Part shown: piece by piece, positions 49,994 through 60,663 of the stretch
How positions within the stretch are numbered: position 1 is the stretch's first letter
Layout: every line of letters starts with the position of its first letter
Origin: Blasia pusilla
Taxonomy: Eukaryota > Marchantiophyta > Marchantiopsida > Blasiales
Reading direction: 5' to 3'
Assembly (NCBI GenBank): GCA_050084515.1
Contig: CM114273.1
Coordinates: forward strand, 33,046,001 to 33,110,000
DNA length: 64,000 nucleotides
Position numbers and translations under genes: made by a program
Notes under the pieces: model-generated
Told to the model about the DNA's origin: nothing
The model's database searches: none
Seen by the model: only the letters and a program-made list of their open reading frames with translations

Positions 49994-50290
49994 AAGTCAT
50001 AAAAAATGACTAGACGAGTCATAAAGAATGACTTGTCTAGTCATAAAGAATGACTTGTCTAGTCATAAAGAATGACTGGACGAATAATAGAGAATGACTA
50101 GACGAGTCATAAAGAATGACTTGTCTAGTCATAAAGAATGACTGGACGAGTAATAGAGAATGACTAGACGAGTCATAAGGAATGACTAGACGATTCATTA
50201 AGAATTGACTAGGTGAGTCATTAATAATGACTAGGTGAGTCATTAAGAGTGACTACTCAGAGTAATAAATAATGACTTCATGCGTCACAA
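49994..50290. repeat. Minisatellite of ~22-bp units
   Basis: Units of the form AGTCATAAAGAATGACT plus 5 bp repeat about 13 times. Variants of the linker (TGTCT, GGACG, AGACG) alternate to give a 66-bp higher-order pattern in the middle. The unit itself is partly self-complementary (AGTCAT...ATGACT). Confidence 0.9.
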
Positions 50291-51299
50291 AAGAATGACT
50301 AAGAGTTATTAAAATGACTTGTCCATATCATTGACAATCCTATTCACTAACAAAAAATATCCAAATAACATCTATATCAATCATTATGTATGACATATTG
50401 CTTTATTGCTGACAGAAATATGTACATGAAATTGGCATTTTAGTCCATTTTGTATCCATGAATATGAATTACTCCTTCCTACCTATCCTTCCTACACCTA
50501 TCATTGCTTATCTCCATTATGTATCTGTTGTACAGTCCTGATGCTACCAGCATCGTGTAAAAACATACAAGCACATTACTCATGTACCAACCCATCCATG
50601 TTGTAGCATCTGATCAGATCAGTTTTTCATAGTAAAAAATCCTTATCTATTGAAAGATACAACTAGCAAATGTTTCTTACATCCAATTTTGACCATAAGT
50701 CTAAAGCTACAAAGTGTATCCATACATCCTGAAATGGACTATTTTCTTACGTCAGAAGAATACCTTGTGAATTATAGTGAATGATGCTCATCAATGGAAG
50801 AACACAAAATCTACTTCTCAGTGCAAACTCCCCCTCTGATATTCTCAAAGTCGAGACATGAAAATCCAAGTTCATCACAATTGTCACACTAAAAATTGAA
50901 ACACAAACATCAAGTTCCTCTACTTATGACTACAAAAGTTGAAAGTATATGGAGATCGCCACATTCAAGAGGGATGTCAAAGGGAAGGTTTACTAAAAAA
51001 TTCTACACAAAAATCAAAGGTGCCCCTACTTTTGAAAAGGCATAACAAGATGAGATGGCCATAACACTACACTATCAATGGCATCTCCAACATAAATTTG
51101 TAGTGGATCGTCAACCATACTTGGAAATGGCAATACATATTTCTTCTTGCAGACCTCTTGCAAATGGAGAACAGAATATCCATGTGGAATGTCACGTCCA
51201 TGGAAAGTAGAACAACCATCATGCAAGCTTCCATAACCTACAACCATAGAGGGGTTCTCACGTGACATCAATTGCTACAACAGAGGCATGACAGATTTC
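50291..51299. other. Intergenic DNA, no gene seen
   Basis: AT-rich with no recognised coding content. It may hold eroded pol sequence of the gypsy element that becomes readable at 51300. Confidence 0.4.
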
Positions 51300-52450
51300 A
51301 ACATTGGCTTGGTAGTTGGGTCACTTTGGGGTGAAGCGGACGTACAACTTGCTCCAGATTCATTATTGGTGGCGAGGTATGTAGACTGACGTTTAGGAGT
51401 TTGTTGCCAAGAGCATGGTGTGTGATCGGGTCCGAGCATCGTTCAATGCTCCAACTCCACACTTGCATCCATTACCGATCATGGGCTTAGGGTATAGATG
51501 GAGTTTGGATTTTGCACGACCTTTGCCTTTGACGGAGCGTCACAGTCGTTATGTGTTGGTGATGGACAAGCACTTCTCGGAGTGGATCGAGTTGGTTGCA
51601 TTGCCTGACAAAGCGAGTGAGGGAGTAGTTTATGCCTTCCTTGACAGAGTGCTGAGTCATTATGGCGCACCGGCTGAGGTGTTGACAGACCAGGGTACCA
51701 AGTTTTGCGGTGAGTTCGAGGCCTTGTGTGATCAGGCGCTGATCGACCATCGTACGACTTCGCGAGATCATCCCGAGGCGGATGGATTAGCGGAGAGAGT
51801 TGTGTAGACGGTGAAGAGGGGTTTAGGCAAGTATGGCTTGCAGAGAGGTCACCTAGGAGATTGGGACCTCCAAATGCCCTGGTTGGCGATGGGATACAGA
51901 TTCAGCAGGCAGGCATCCTTAGCATCTTTTTCACCGTACTTGCTACTTTATGGCGAGCCGATTTACTCTGGCCATTTGTTGAGATCTTTGTGAGGTCTTT
52001 GGACCTTGATGACCCAGATGTATGGATGCGAGCATGTTCTCAGAGGGTTGAGTTGTTTTGGAGAGTGATGCCCATGGCGTTCGAGAACTTGGCGATTGCG
52101 CAACATCGGGATACGTTGAGGTATGCGACTATTCGGGGTGGTGGTTATCGACCAATTATCTTGAGATTTCATCAGGGAGATTATGTCTTCTTGCAGCACA
52201 TAGCATCGATGACGTTGGATGTGACTGCAGGGCGCACTATCCTGAGAGTGCGTGACGTTTGGCATCCAGTGTTCTCTTGCTGGAGGGACGCGATGGTATG
52301 GTATGGAAGGACCATGTGCGTAATTGTGCGCCATGTCATCTTCCTAACATTGATGGTACATTAGATCCGAGCTTAGGAGTAGTTCCTGCAGGCTTGCGTT
52401 GTATGTTGTGTGGTTCTGCTCTGTGGTACGGCCACGATGCTAGTCTATGA
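51300..52450 (+). pseudogene. Ty3/gypsy integrase remnant
   Basis: The zinc-binding region is readable at about 51330-51420 (HFGVKRTYNLLQIHYWWRG), but the first Cys is lost and two TAG stops interrupt it. The core then runs in frame from 51415 to 51807: SLDFARPLPL (first Asp), VLTDQGTKFCGEF (second Asp) and DHPEADGLAERVV (Glu), completing D-D-E. A TAG at 51805 ends that frame, and coding-like sequence continues with frameshifts to about 52450. The upstream protease, RT and RNase H are missing or unreadable. Confidence 0.85.
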
Positions 52451-52714
52451 TGGATGTTCGAGAGGTTGGCATATGGCATGTCTGACGCCACCTCTCACTA
52501 GGGTTCCTCGGGGATGATGGATGTGTCCCAGATGTACATAGAGGAGATACTAGGTAGATTTTGATTACGACTTTTTCTGTGACATGGATGACAGGAAGGC
52601 GACTAACGATGGGGCCACATGAGCACCCGGCCTTTCTGCTCTTAGCGTCCTATAGGTATATGTTGTGGTAGGTAGGGATAGATAGCTATATGGAGTTAGA
52701 GGGACCTAACCACC

Positions 52715-52855
52715 AGCTAGGGGGGCGATTGGAGATATTTTGGTAGTTCTCGCCTCTGTGTTTGGATGCCATGAGTTAGCATGGGATCGTGCGTGTTTGT
52801 GTGTGTGTTCGGTGACAGCGATGTATGTTGTGTAGCGATATGTATGAGCACGACA
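52715..52855 (+). mobile_element. Polypurine tract followed by an LTR 3'-end fragment
   Basis: CTAGGGGGGCGA at about 52718-52728 looks like a polypurine tract. It is followed at 52729-52855 by sequence nearly identical to the last 129 bp of the LTR (53372-53500), ending GCACGACA. The start and body of an LTR are missing here. Confidence 0.65.
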
Positions 52856-52857
52856 AC

Positions 52858-53500
52858 TGTCACGTCTTTTAGGATAGATCGGTGAGATCTAATAGAGCGC
52901 CGTCGTGAGTAGTGGAGGACAAGCTCAGTAGGTTGATGATGACCTGTTGAGGCCCCGGGAAACCTGAGAGAGCAGGTTTCCCTTCGTTTCGGCTCATTTG
53001 GAGCCATATTGAGGAACTTACTATTTTAGGTAAGTACCATTTTGAGTATATGATTGACTTTATATTTTTGGTAAGTGGCCCTTGACCTCCTACATCAGGT
53101 CAAGAGCCAAGGAGGTGACTTGGAAGAATAGGTTACCATGGAGAGAGCTTGGGTGAGGGGAGGGGTATACCTCAAGGAGAGAGAGCTTGAGAGCTCATTC
53201 TCTCTTTGTTGAACCTCTTGGCATGAGGCGGCGGAGCTATGGTCCCTTGCCTTGTGAGTGTAACCGAAGCCTCTCATTAGGAGAGTGGGTTTGGTTTGAC
53301 ATGAGAGAGAGTGCACACCTTTGAGAGCTATGGTGTGAGATGGTGTAGAGAGACATTGGATCTTACTTTAATTGGAGATATTTTGGTACTTCTCGCCTCT
53401 GTGTTTGGATGCCATGAGTTAGCATGGGATCGTGCGTGTTTGTGTGTGTGTGTTCGGTGATAACAATGTATGTTGTGTAGCGATGTGTATGCGCACGACA
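52858..53500 (+). mobile_element. Full LTR of the Ty3/gypsy-like element
   Basis: It starts TGTCACGTCTTTTAGG and ends GCGCACGACA, and matches the reverse complement of the solo LTR at 48834-49473. It is preceded, two bases away, by the LTR fragment. It is followed by element-like leader/gag sequence rather than unrelated flank, so it behaves like a 5' LTR. Confidence 0.8.
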
Positions 53501-54060
53501 CGGGTGAGACAGAGTTGTCATCACGGCGTTCTTCCAAGGTTCTTCTAGGGTTCGGAAGAACGGGGTAGTGCAAGCAGTAGTAGTGGAGTGAGATACGTGG
53601 TGGGACTTCCAGGAGATACGGATCCCAACACGGTTCAACCCTTTCATGGCATGGAAGGGGTTGTTCCAGCACTTGGAAGGTCCTCCAATGGATGACTACA
53701 TGGAGTTTCGATCACTATATTCAGTAGAGATCGATGCTTGGAGGATGTATTGGGCTCCAGGGTATTTTTCCACTAGTGGTCGCAAGGCATATGATGGGAT
53801 CGTGAGAGGAGAGAGACCCACACCATCAGCTTGAAGACTAGATGGAGAGGAGAGCAATGAGATGGGCGATGTTGCAGAGACCTCTGGTGGTAGAGGATCA
53901 CCCAACTTCAGCCCCATAGTGGAGTTCTTCCAATAGTTGAGGAAGAGTCTACAAGATTTTCAGCGACGATCGGGTGTGATTCTGAGAGAGGCATTCACGT
54001 GCATGAGGAGGCTGATCATTGCTAAGGATATTTGGCATGGTTGGGATCTTCCTGGTACAC
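53501..54060 (+). pseudogene. Putative leader/gag start of a second gypsy element
   Basis: After the LTR, a 62-codon frame at 53646-53834 begins MAWKGLFQHLEGPP and continues with FSTSGRKAYDGIVRGE. Broken coding-like sequence follows to about 54060. Position after an LTR suggests gag, but I do not see a diagnostic domain. Confidence 0.35.
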
Positions 54061-54076
54061 ATATTAGATTCTACAT

Positions 54077-54481
54077 ATGCTCCACCTAAACCTGTGTTCA
54101 ATGAAGGGATTTATGATAAGACATTCCATCAGCTACACGTCCTTGCTATTGGTTGCAAAGTTCTGCTTGCGTCAAAATAGATATAAAAGACTAGGCTACA
54201 AACGATGCATCGCAATTGTTATTGATTGTGTCTACAAGGGTAAGGAAATGACAACTATCTTAGTTCGTCTACAATCAAATAATGCAATATTGAAAATCAG
54301 AAGAACAAACTTTGCTACACTCAGACATGGTCTTGATAAAAAATGCCACAAGAAAACATTTTCCCTTGTACTAGGTTATACCATAACAACCCACAAAAGC
54401 AAGGGCCTCATTCTTGAAAGGAATTGCTTACTACACATAAGATCAATCTTTGCTCCCAATCTTGTGTATGTAATGTTGTAA
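54077..54481 (+). pseudogene. Helitron helicase (PIF1-like) C-terminal remnant
   Basis: A 134-codon frame ends with FSLVLGYTITTHKSKGLILE, then RNCLLHIRSIFAPNLVYVML, the C-terminal motif block of PIF1-type helicases carried by plant Helitrons, where TTHKSQG is typical. The rest of the Rep/helicase protein is absent. The sequence after 54481 seems to continue the helicase tail in another frame. Confidence 0.8.
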
Positions 54482-56613
54482 AATGCAAGCCATCCGTACG
54501 GATTCTTGGAAGCCTTGTCCCTGCGAAATTCAAAGTGTTTGGCCAGGAGGTATAACTCAGTTTACACAAGTAAGTTTCATAGAAACGAAAACCAACAATG
54601 GTTCTTTGAGGGGACATGGACGGAGATCAGCAATGGTTGTTAATTCAACAACACTTCCACACACATCTCCACGTGTGTTTGCTGCACGCCACCCAAATCC
54701 AATTGTGTTAAGCGATAATGGCTCCGATGACTATAATAAGCTCGTAGTAATTCCACAGGCAATGCTTCAACTTGACAACCTAAGCCAACATGACACTCAG
54801 GTTAGTAGTTGCTGATTTTTACTCCCTTGTAGTTGTTAAAATTACGTCACAATGAACTAACAACTCTCTTGAGGTGCCAAGGTCCTAAAATTGATTTTTC
54901 AAAAATGATCCTTGATGACATACAAAGCCTTCCCAACGATCCGGCTGTTCAATTTGTTCCACCCATAGACACTCAACTTAACTATGCAAACAACCTAGAT
55001 CTGGATCACTCCCATTGTTACAATCGGCTTACAAGCCGATGGCTTAGCAGAATGATTGATCAGAAAAAGAGTATGGCAACTTCATTTCGGGAGTTGAGAA
55101 AGCAACCAACAGCAACATGTAACCACTAGTGCCTCCCCATTGAGCATTCAACTTTTGAGCATCCTTCCAATGTCCTTACCATATTTTTCTGCCAAGCTCT
55201 AATGTCCTTGCCCTTTTTCCTACTTTCAGAGGAATCCAGAAAGAAGTTATGGATTACAAACATGTTGAATAAAATGAAGCACAACTCACGCGTTAGAAAG
55301 CTGCATTCATTACTCCACGTTACCAGACGGCATCAAGCTTTATCAATTTTAGGAGCTACACGTGATCATGAGACTTCCAATCAGTATGTTAATAATTTTT
55401 TTAGCTCCCAAAGTAGCACCCTTGCTTGAACGCATGAAAATTTCCAAAGAAGCAAGTACAATTATTAGTGCACGAGCAAACAGTGATAACATTCATGATA
55501 ACTACTCAGACCCAGCAAGCTCCAGCCATAATCTTACAGAGACACAATGCTTCCAAAATCTCATATGTACAACAACAGTAATGCCTACCATAGACCAAAG
55601 CTACAAGAATCACCAAACAAGAGATAGTGTGTTTAACTCCAGATAATTCGCCTATCAAACTTGTGTCCAGTTCATATTCGTCTCAGCTTGTTCTGTTGTT
55701 CACAAGTTTTTCTTGTACATGTCTCTATCCAATCTAACCCACGCTTGTATGTGGGTGCTATGGCAGGCATATCTATGGCGCTATGGCACGTCCATTCCCA
55801 TGTATCGCCTAATTACACTTTCGCACTTGCAAATGAAGTGATGTCCATACATCATGTTGTTTTCTCCCTATCCAGACTCCCCTTAGCTTTTCAAATATCA
55901 CCTGTGGCATCCAACCTACTTCATTTTCAGATATCTAGGATAGTAAGTTTTGCCCACCAACTGTTGCATTTTACACCATATTGCTCAACAACTAAAAACC
56001 ACTTATATATATAGATAAATTTTGTTCCATTTACATTGTATTTTTTCTATTTTTTCCATCATGTAGACCCTATTGCTTTCTTTACTATCTGATTTATATT
56101 CTGGTCACCACAACTTTTTCAAATCACCTCCCACATTTTTCGCTTACCTTACTAGTGTTAGTTAGTTGTTATCTAATTCTTTTGTGTTGCATTTTTCAGT
56201 TTACTCTCATCCAATTCTTACATAGCTACTGCTAGATAGTTGGGCATTCTCGGAGCTTGGTTAGGTGCACATTTTCACCCGTAACAACAACACTTAAGTT
56301 AAGTATGCCATCTGCACATGTGTTGTTATTCTTGTTGCAAGACATCTCCTCATCTCACACAAGTGATGCCTACCATACTCCTTCTTCGGGTAAAGCTACC
56401 GCATGTACAAAATCGAGAAGATGGTGTCGTTCACCTAGCACACAGATTGAGCTTCCAAACATGGGGGATCCGATCTACTACAATGACATCGTTCCAATTA
56501 CACTGTTCGACGCAACACTTACAAATATTGGTATAGTGCAGGATTGTCTCGATGAAAGTGAGCAACATAACGATATTTTGCAAACAGTAATGCGCTCAAT
56601 CAGTGAAGATTAA
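54482..56613 (+). other. Series of coding-like frames downstream of the Helitron helicase
   Basis: Plus-strand frames follow each other: 54483-54815, 54833-55129, 55202-55429, 55362-55646, 55661-56014 and 56257-56613. Some carry protein-like peptides, such as LPNDPAVQFVPPIDTQLNYA near 54940. No domain is recognised. They may be exons of a gene captured by the Helitron or eroded element sequence. Confidence 0.3.
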
Positions 56614-57907
56614 GACTACAATGTCAACAAGATCTTATCTCTCAAGTGATAGATCAAGGCCATTCTTGAGAAGATAGTTTCATTTGAGACTCACTGCCTG
56701 TAGAAATAAGAAGTTGATGTTGACCTGCATAAACATATTTCTGAGTTGAAGAATTTTTTTGCTATAAGGTAGATATATCCTCTAATTGCTGTAGTGCATT
56801 GCTTTGACTGTTTTTTCCCTTTATGATCAATCCAATGTACTTCGGCATGCTAGTTGCTTACAGTCAGCTAGTTCTTACCTACGGCAAATTACGATATGAT
56901 AATACACCGATCTCCGCTTCCTATTGTACTCCATACTTGTATGCGCTTGTTTTTGCACTTTCTAGTCTACATAGTTGCTCTCAGCGCATGCAACATCCAC
57001 CCATTTTGAATTTTTTCTACTTTTTAAGGATGCTATCTCAAAAAAGATTATTGCAATTCAGCCAGGCTTAGTGATTGTGCCTACTCTAGTCTTTATTTAC
57101 AAATTCCTCTATCATGGCTGATTCTGTTAATGCATTTTATTGTGTGTATAGATGCTCTCGACCTATCCATATCCTGACCATTTTTCTAAGTAGAAAAAGG
57201 CTTGGGTTTACATAATATTATTGTTGTTTAGACAAACCCAATGGTTTTGTCACGCTAAATTTTTACCGAGATAAATCACCCATATTGATTGTTGCTATTC
57301 AGGCAGAACTGGTGGTTGTGTCTCCTCTGATATTTATCCACATACTTGTCCGCCATAGTTGTTGTTGCGCCTAGTGGTTAATGTGTCTTCTCTCATTCTC
57401 ATGAGCGTTTGCACGCTACATTGGTATATTAAGGAAAATCTGATTGTCCAAGTAGAAATCCTCTTATGTGATTGTGCTACAGTTTCTTTACATCTTCCTT
57501 ACGTACTTTCATTATTTCATTGATAATAAGTGCTAAAGCCATCTCCAAATAAGTTGAATCATTGTCGCACAAATAGACTTAGCTCTACAAACTGTGCTTG
57601 TCGCACATCACTCCACAAGAGTTCCCTTCGCGGCTGCCCACAATGCAAACTAATGTCGCACCTATTTACAACTCTGCCCCACTGTTATTCGTGAACCTTG
57701 GCATTTATCCAACGCTTGAGCTCACCAAGTTTACACTTCCCATCTTACCCGATTAACACCCCCGACTTGACCACCATCGTTCATATTAATTTTTTCGCGT
57801 TGATATCTTCACAAGGAGATGATTTTCATTATTTTTGGTTCAATATCTCAATAAGCCAACCAAATTCAGTGCGCTATTATTTACCGCGTGCATAGAGGGC
57901 CGCATTC
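56614..57907. other. Intergenic DNA, no gene seen
   Basis: T-rich sequence with no recognised coding content. Confidence 0.4.
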
Positions 57908-58000
57908 TTGTTAATAATAGTGAGCATAGACAACACACTAGTAGATTAGAGACTCTCAAAGTTTTCCATCTCTTGTTAATAGTATAATGCTCGTGCTATG
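57908..58000 (+). repeat. Dispersed repeat A leading into a Helitron-like end
   Basis: Shares with 60036-60130 the ordered blocks TTAATAAT, GAGCA, ACACACTAG, AGATTAGA, ACTCTC and CCATCTCTTGTTA, then a GTGC...GCAC mini-hairpin (CTCGTGCTATGCACAAG here). Confidence 0.7.
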
Positions 58001-58175
58001 CACAAGTGAAAATCACCCCATGACGAAAGGCATCTCATTTAGTAATTTAAGTTTCAGTTGTTCTGTTAATTTAGCTCTTTGTTACACGTGACATCATCAT
58101 CAGAGGCCAAAATGTACATGTGTGAACACCGGAGGCAGGAGTCCTCAAACTCCATCCTCGTTTAATTGTATAGAT
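57985..58175 (+). mobile_element. Helitron-like terminal segment, copy 2
   Basis: Plus-strand counterpart of 40757-40975: CTCGTGCTATGCACAAG, TGAAAATCA, GAAAGGCATCT, TTGTTACACGTGACATCA, CAAAATGTACA and GGAGTCCTCAAACTCC in the same order. It lies about 3.5 kb downstream of the Helitron helicase remnant. Confidence 0.6.
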
Positions 58176-59084
58176 GACACAAAATGGGATCATTTCAACC
58201 CCACACTCTTTGTGCGCTCTCTAGCTACCAACAAGAATTTCATTGTCAATACTCTCCCGAAATTTGGTGTTGTACTCATCCTTGCAATTTTTGGTGCATA
58301 TAGACCCATCATCTCTTTGCATATCATTACTTGCACATGAAAACTCCTATGCTAATTTTAATATTCCAATGGAAGTAGATAGAAAGCACGCCTTGGATTT
58401 CATCCAAACACCACACATAAGCATTCTCGTGGGGGAATACATCTTCTAGACTCTATGCAAGCTTTGATGCATCACCTATATTTGAAAGAATGACAGTAGG
58501 AATGAGAAGCACTATGCGCAGATAAAAGCCTTTAAAGCACAAAAAAAGTCCAATTTTTTTTTTCCGAGTTTTGCTTGATGTGTGCAAATAATTTGTGAGT
58601 CTCCATAGTGTAAATTTCACTCACAAATTAAGGAATTTTTTCCTATTACCCTCGTATATCTTCTTGCAAGTATATTGTGACTATTTTTCAAATGTAGGGG
58701 CTCACAAAAAACGTACTTGCAGATAGGAGTATTCGCAAAAGAATTTTAAAATAGTCATATGAAGTCGATTCACAAAATCTTAGTCACAAAGTCATTTTTT
58801 TGCCAAATTTGAATTCCAAAAGTTGGTTCACTTTGCCTTTATGCCCAATAGTGACTTCTTAGCATCATTGTATACATCTCCCTCTAATAATGCGAGGGGG
58901 AAAACGGCGACCGATAGGCCGATCGAGAGTCCTCAAGTGTAGACATCTGGGGCGGAGGAAATTGGATCTCAATCAGGAGAGGGAGAGGGAGTGGGAGATA
59001 TGGGGTTGGTCAATTTTTTTCTATCTTGGCCAAAGCATAAGGGACTAGTTGACCCTCTTGGTTTAATACTCTTGGAATTGTAAA
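58176..59084. other. Intergenic DNA, no gene seen
   Basis: No coding content recognised. Confidence 0.4.
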
Positions 59085-59385
59085 GTTAGAAGCATCCCGT
59101 CCAAACTTTAAATGGGAGCTTATGGAAACTTTCGGTAACTTGAGTATTGGAGGATTACTAACTAAAAACTTCAATTGATCAAATGCATCTTAACACTCTT
59201 AGGACCATTGGAACACCATTGCCTTGTGCATCAAATCATAGAGTGGGCACGTGATTTTGGCAAAGTCTTGGATGTACCTTTGACAGAACATCATGAATCC
59301 AAAAAATGAATTCACCTCGGTCAAGTTTCTTGGTGTTGGTGGAATTGTTGGGATACACATTGACACCCAAAGGGAAGCCATGACA
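59085..59385 (-). pseudogene. Ty3/gypsy reverse transcriptase-RNase H junction fragment
   Basis: On the minus strand: TPRNLTEVNSFFGFMMFCQR, then YIQDFAKITCPLYDLMHKAM, VFQWS and, past two stops, DAFDQLKFLVSNPPILKLP. This is the conserved link between RT and RNase H in gypsy elements. About 300 bp remain and no other domain adjoins. Confidence 0.8.
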
Positions 59386-60663
59386 TTGCCTTTACCATTG
59401 ATGGAGTGTCATAACTAATATGTGTTGGTGATGGTTGAGGGTACATTTTCTAAAAATCTTGAAATACAAAATTTATGAGTCATTAATGTCGCTGGTGGTC
59501 AATCCAAAGGACATCACTAGGAACTCTTAGGATCCAAATCTCACCCTCATTCTAGTTTTATGTTCATCCTCTCCTACCATTTGAATTTGGTAATAACCTT
59601 ATATCAAGTAAACCTAAAATCCTTTGGAAAAAAGTAAACTCAAATTGCACCAACGGACCTAATGAAGGCGATAATAACTGAATGCTTTTTGAATTCAAGG
59701 CCTCACTACCCTGAAATATAATAATGCATCATATGTAAACATTTGGCATGCACTAAAATCAAGAAGGGTGTTTACAAAGGACTAAAGGAGATGATAAGAT
59801 TATTTTAAATTGAGAAGAAATGACACATGTCATAAGTACGCAAGCCCAAAATGACTCGTCATACAGAAGAGAATTCAAATTTGAGACTGAAATAATATCA
59901 TAGTTTCTATGCTGTTAATAAAGGCAGAATTTACAAAAAGGGTCCCCTTGGACACCTATCCCTTAAAGATTTCTCTTGCGTAAGGAGAGACTCACACACG
60001 AGGGCGCAGAAGGGATAAGAAGGAAGAATTTATTATTATTAATAATGGCGAGCAGAGGCGACACACTAGAAGATTAGATACTCTCCAAGTTTCCCATCTC
60101 TTGTTATTCTATTCTACCAATGAGGACCCGTGCCATGCACGGATGTTTAATTCAGGTTTAGATGTCACTGTCCTTACCGATCTCCATATGATCCAAAAAG
60201 TATTTTCAAGGAGTAACGACGCATGTCAAACACGGGAGCAATAAAAAATTCATCACCACCAATTAGTAGATATAGATATAAATTTTAACTATGTACACGT
60301 GTGATATGAGTGAGCCTTCTACTGCGCAGTCAGGATTGGGTTCCGCAGCGAAGTGGATTCTGTGAACGGAAGACTGAGACACCTACTACTGTCTGCGCGC
60401 ACGTCCATGCGGGATCGAATTCTGTCATCTGCCTTTCTGCGCATTTTAATTCGCCAGCACTAGAATGCCAATGTCGATGGCCGAAGACATTCGGTCCACA
60501 CCCCCTTCTCCGTCTGAGGAATGACGAAATTGCACTCTTCATCGTCCGGTCCTGCGCGTAATTGAATTCGTCGCTAGCACGAAGCAGTGGCGAGCAATAT
60601 GAGCGTTGGGTCGACTGGTGCGGGCGCGGAACAGTCAGGAGCGACCTCGAGCGAGCGAAGGAG
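59386..60663. other. Upstream region of the arogenate dehydrogenase gene
   Basis: No coding content to about 60300 apart from repeat B (60036-60130). GC content rises from about 60310 toward the start codon at 60664, consistent with a promoter and 5' UTR. Confidence 0.4.
60036..60130 (+). repeat. Dispersed repeat B
   Basis: Counterpart of 57908-58000. The terminal mini-hairpin is CCGTGCCATGCACGG, a perfect 6-bp stem with a 3-nt loop, better kept than in repeat A. Confidence 0.7.
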
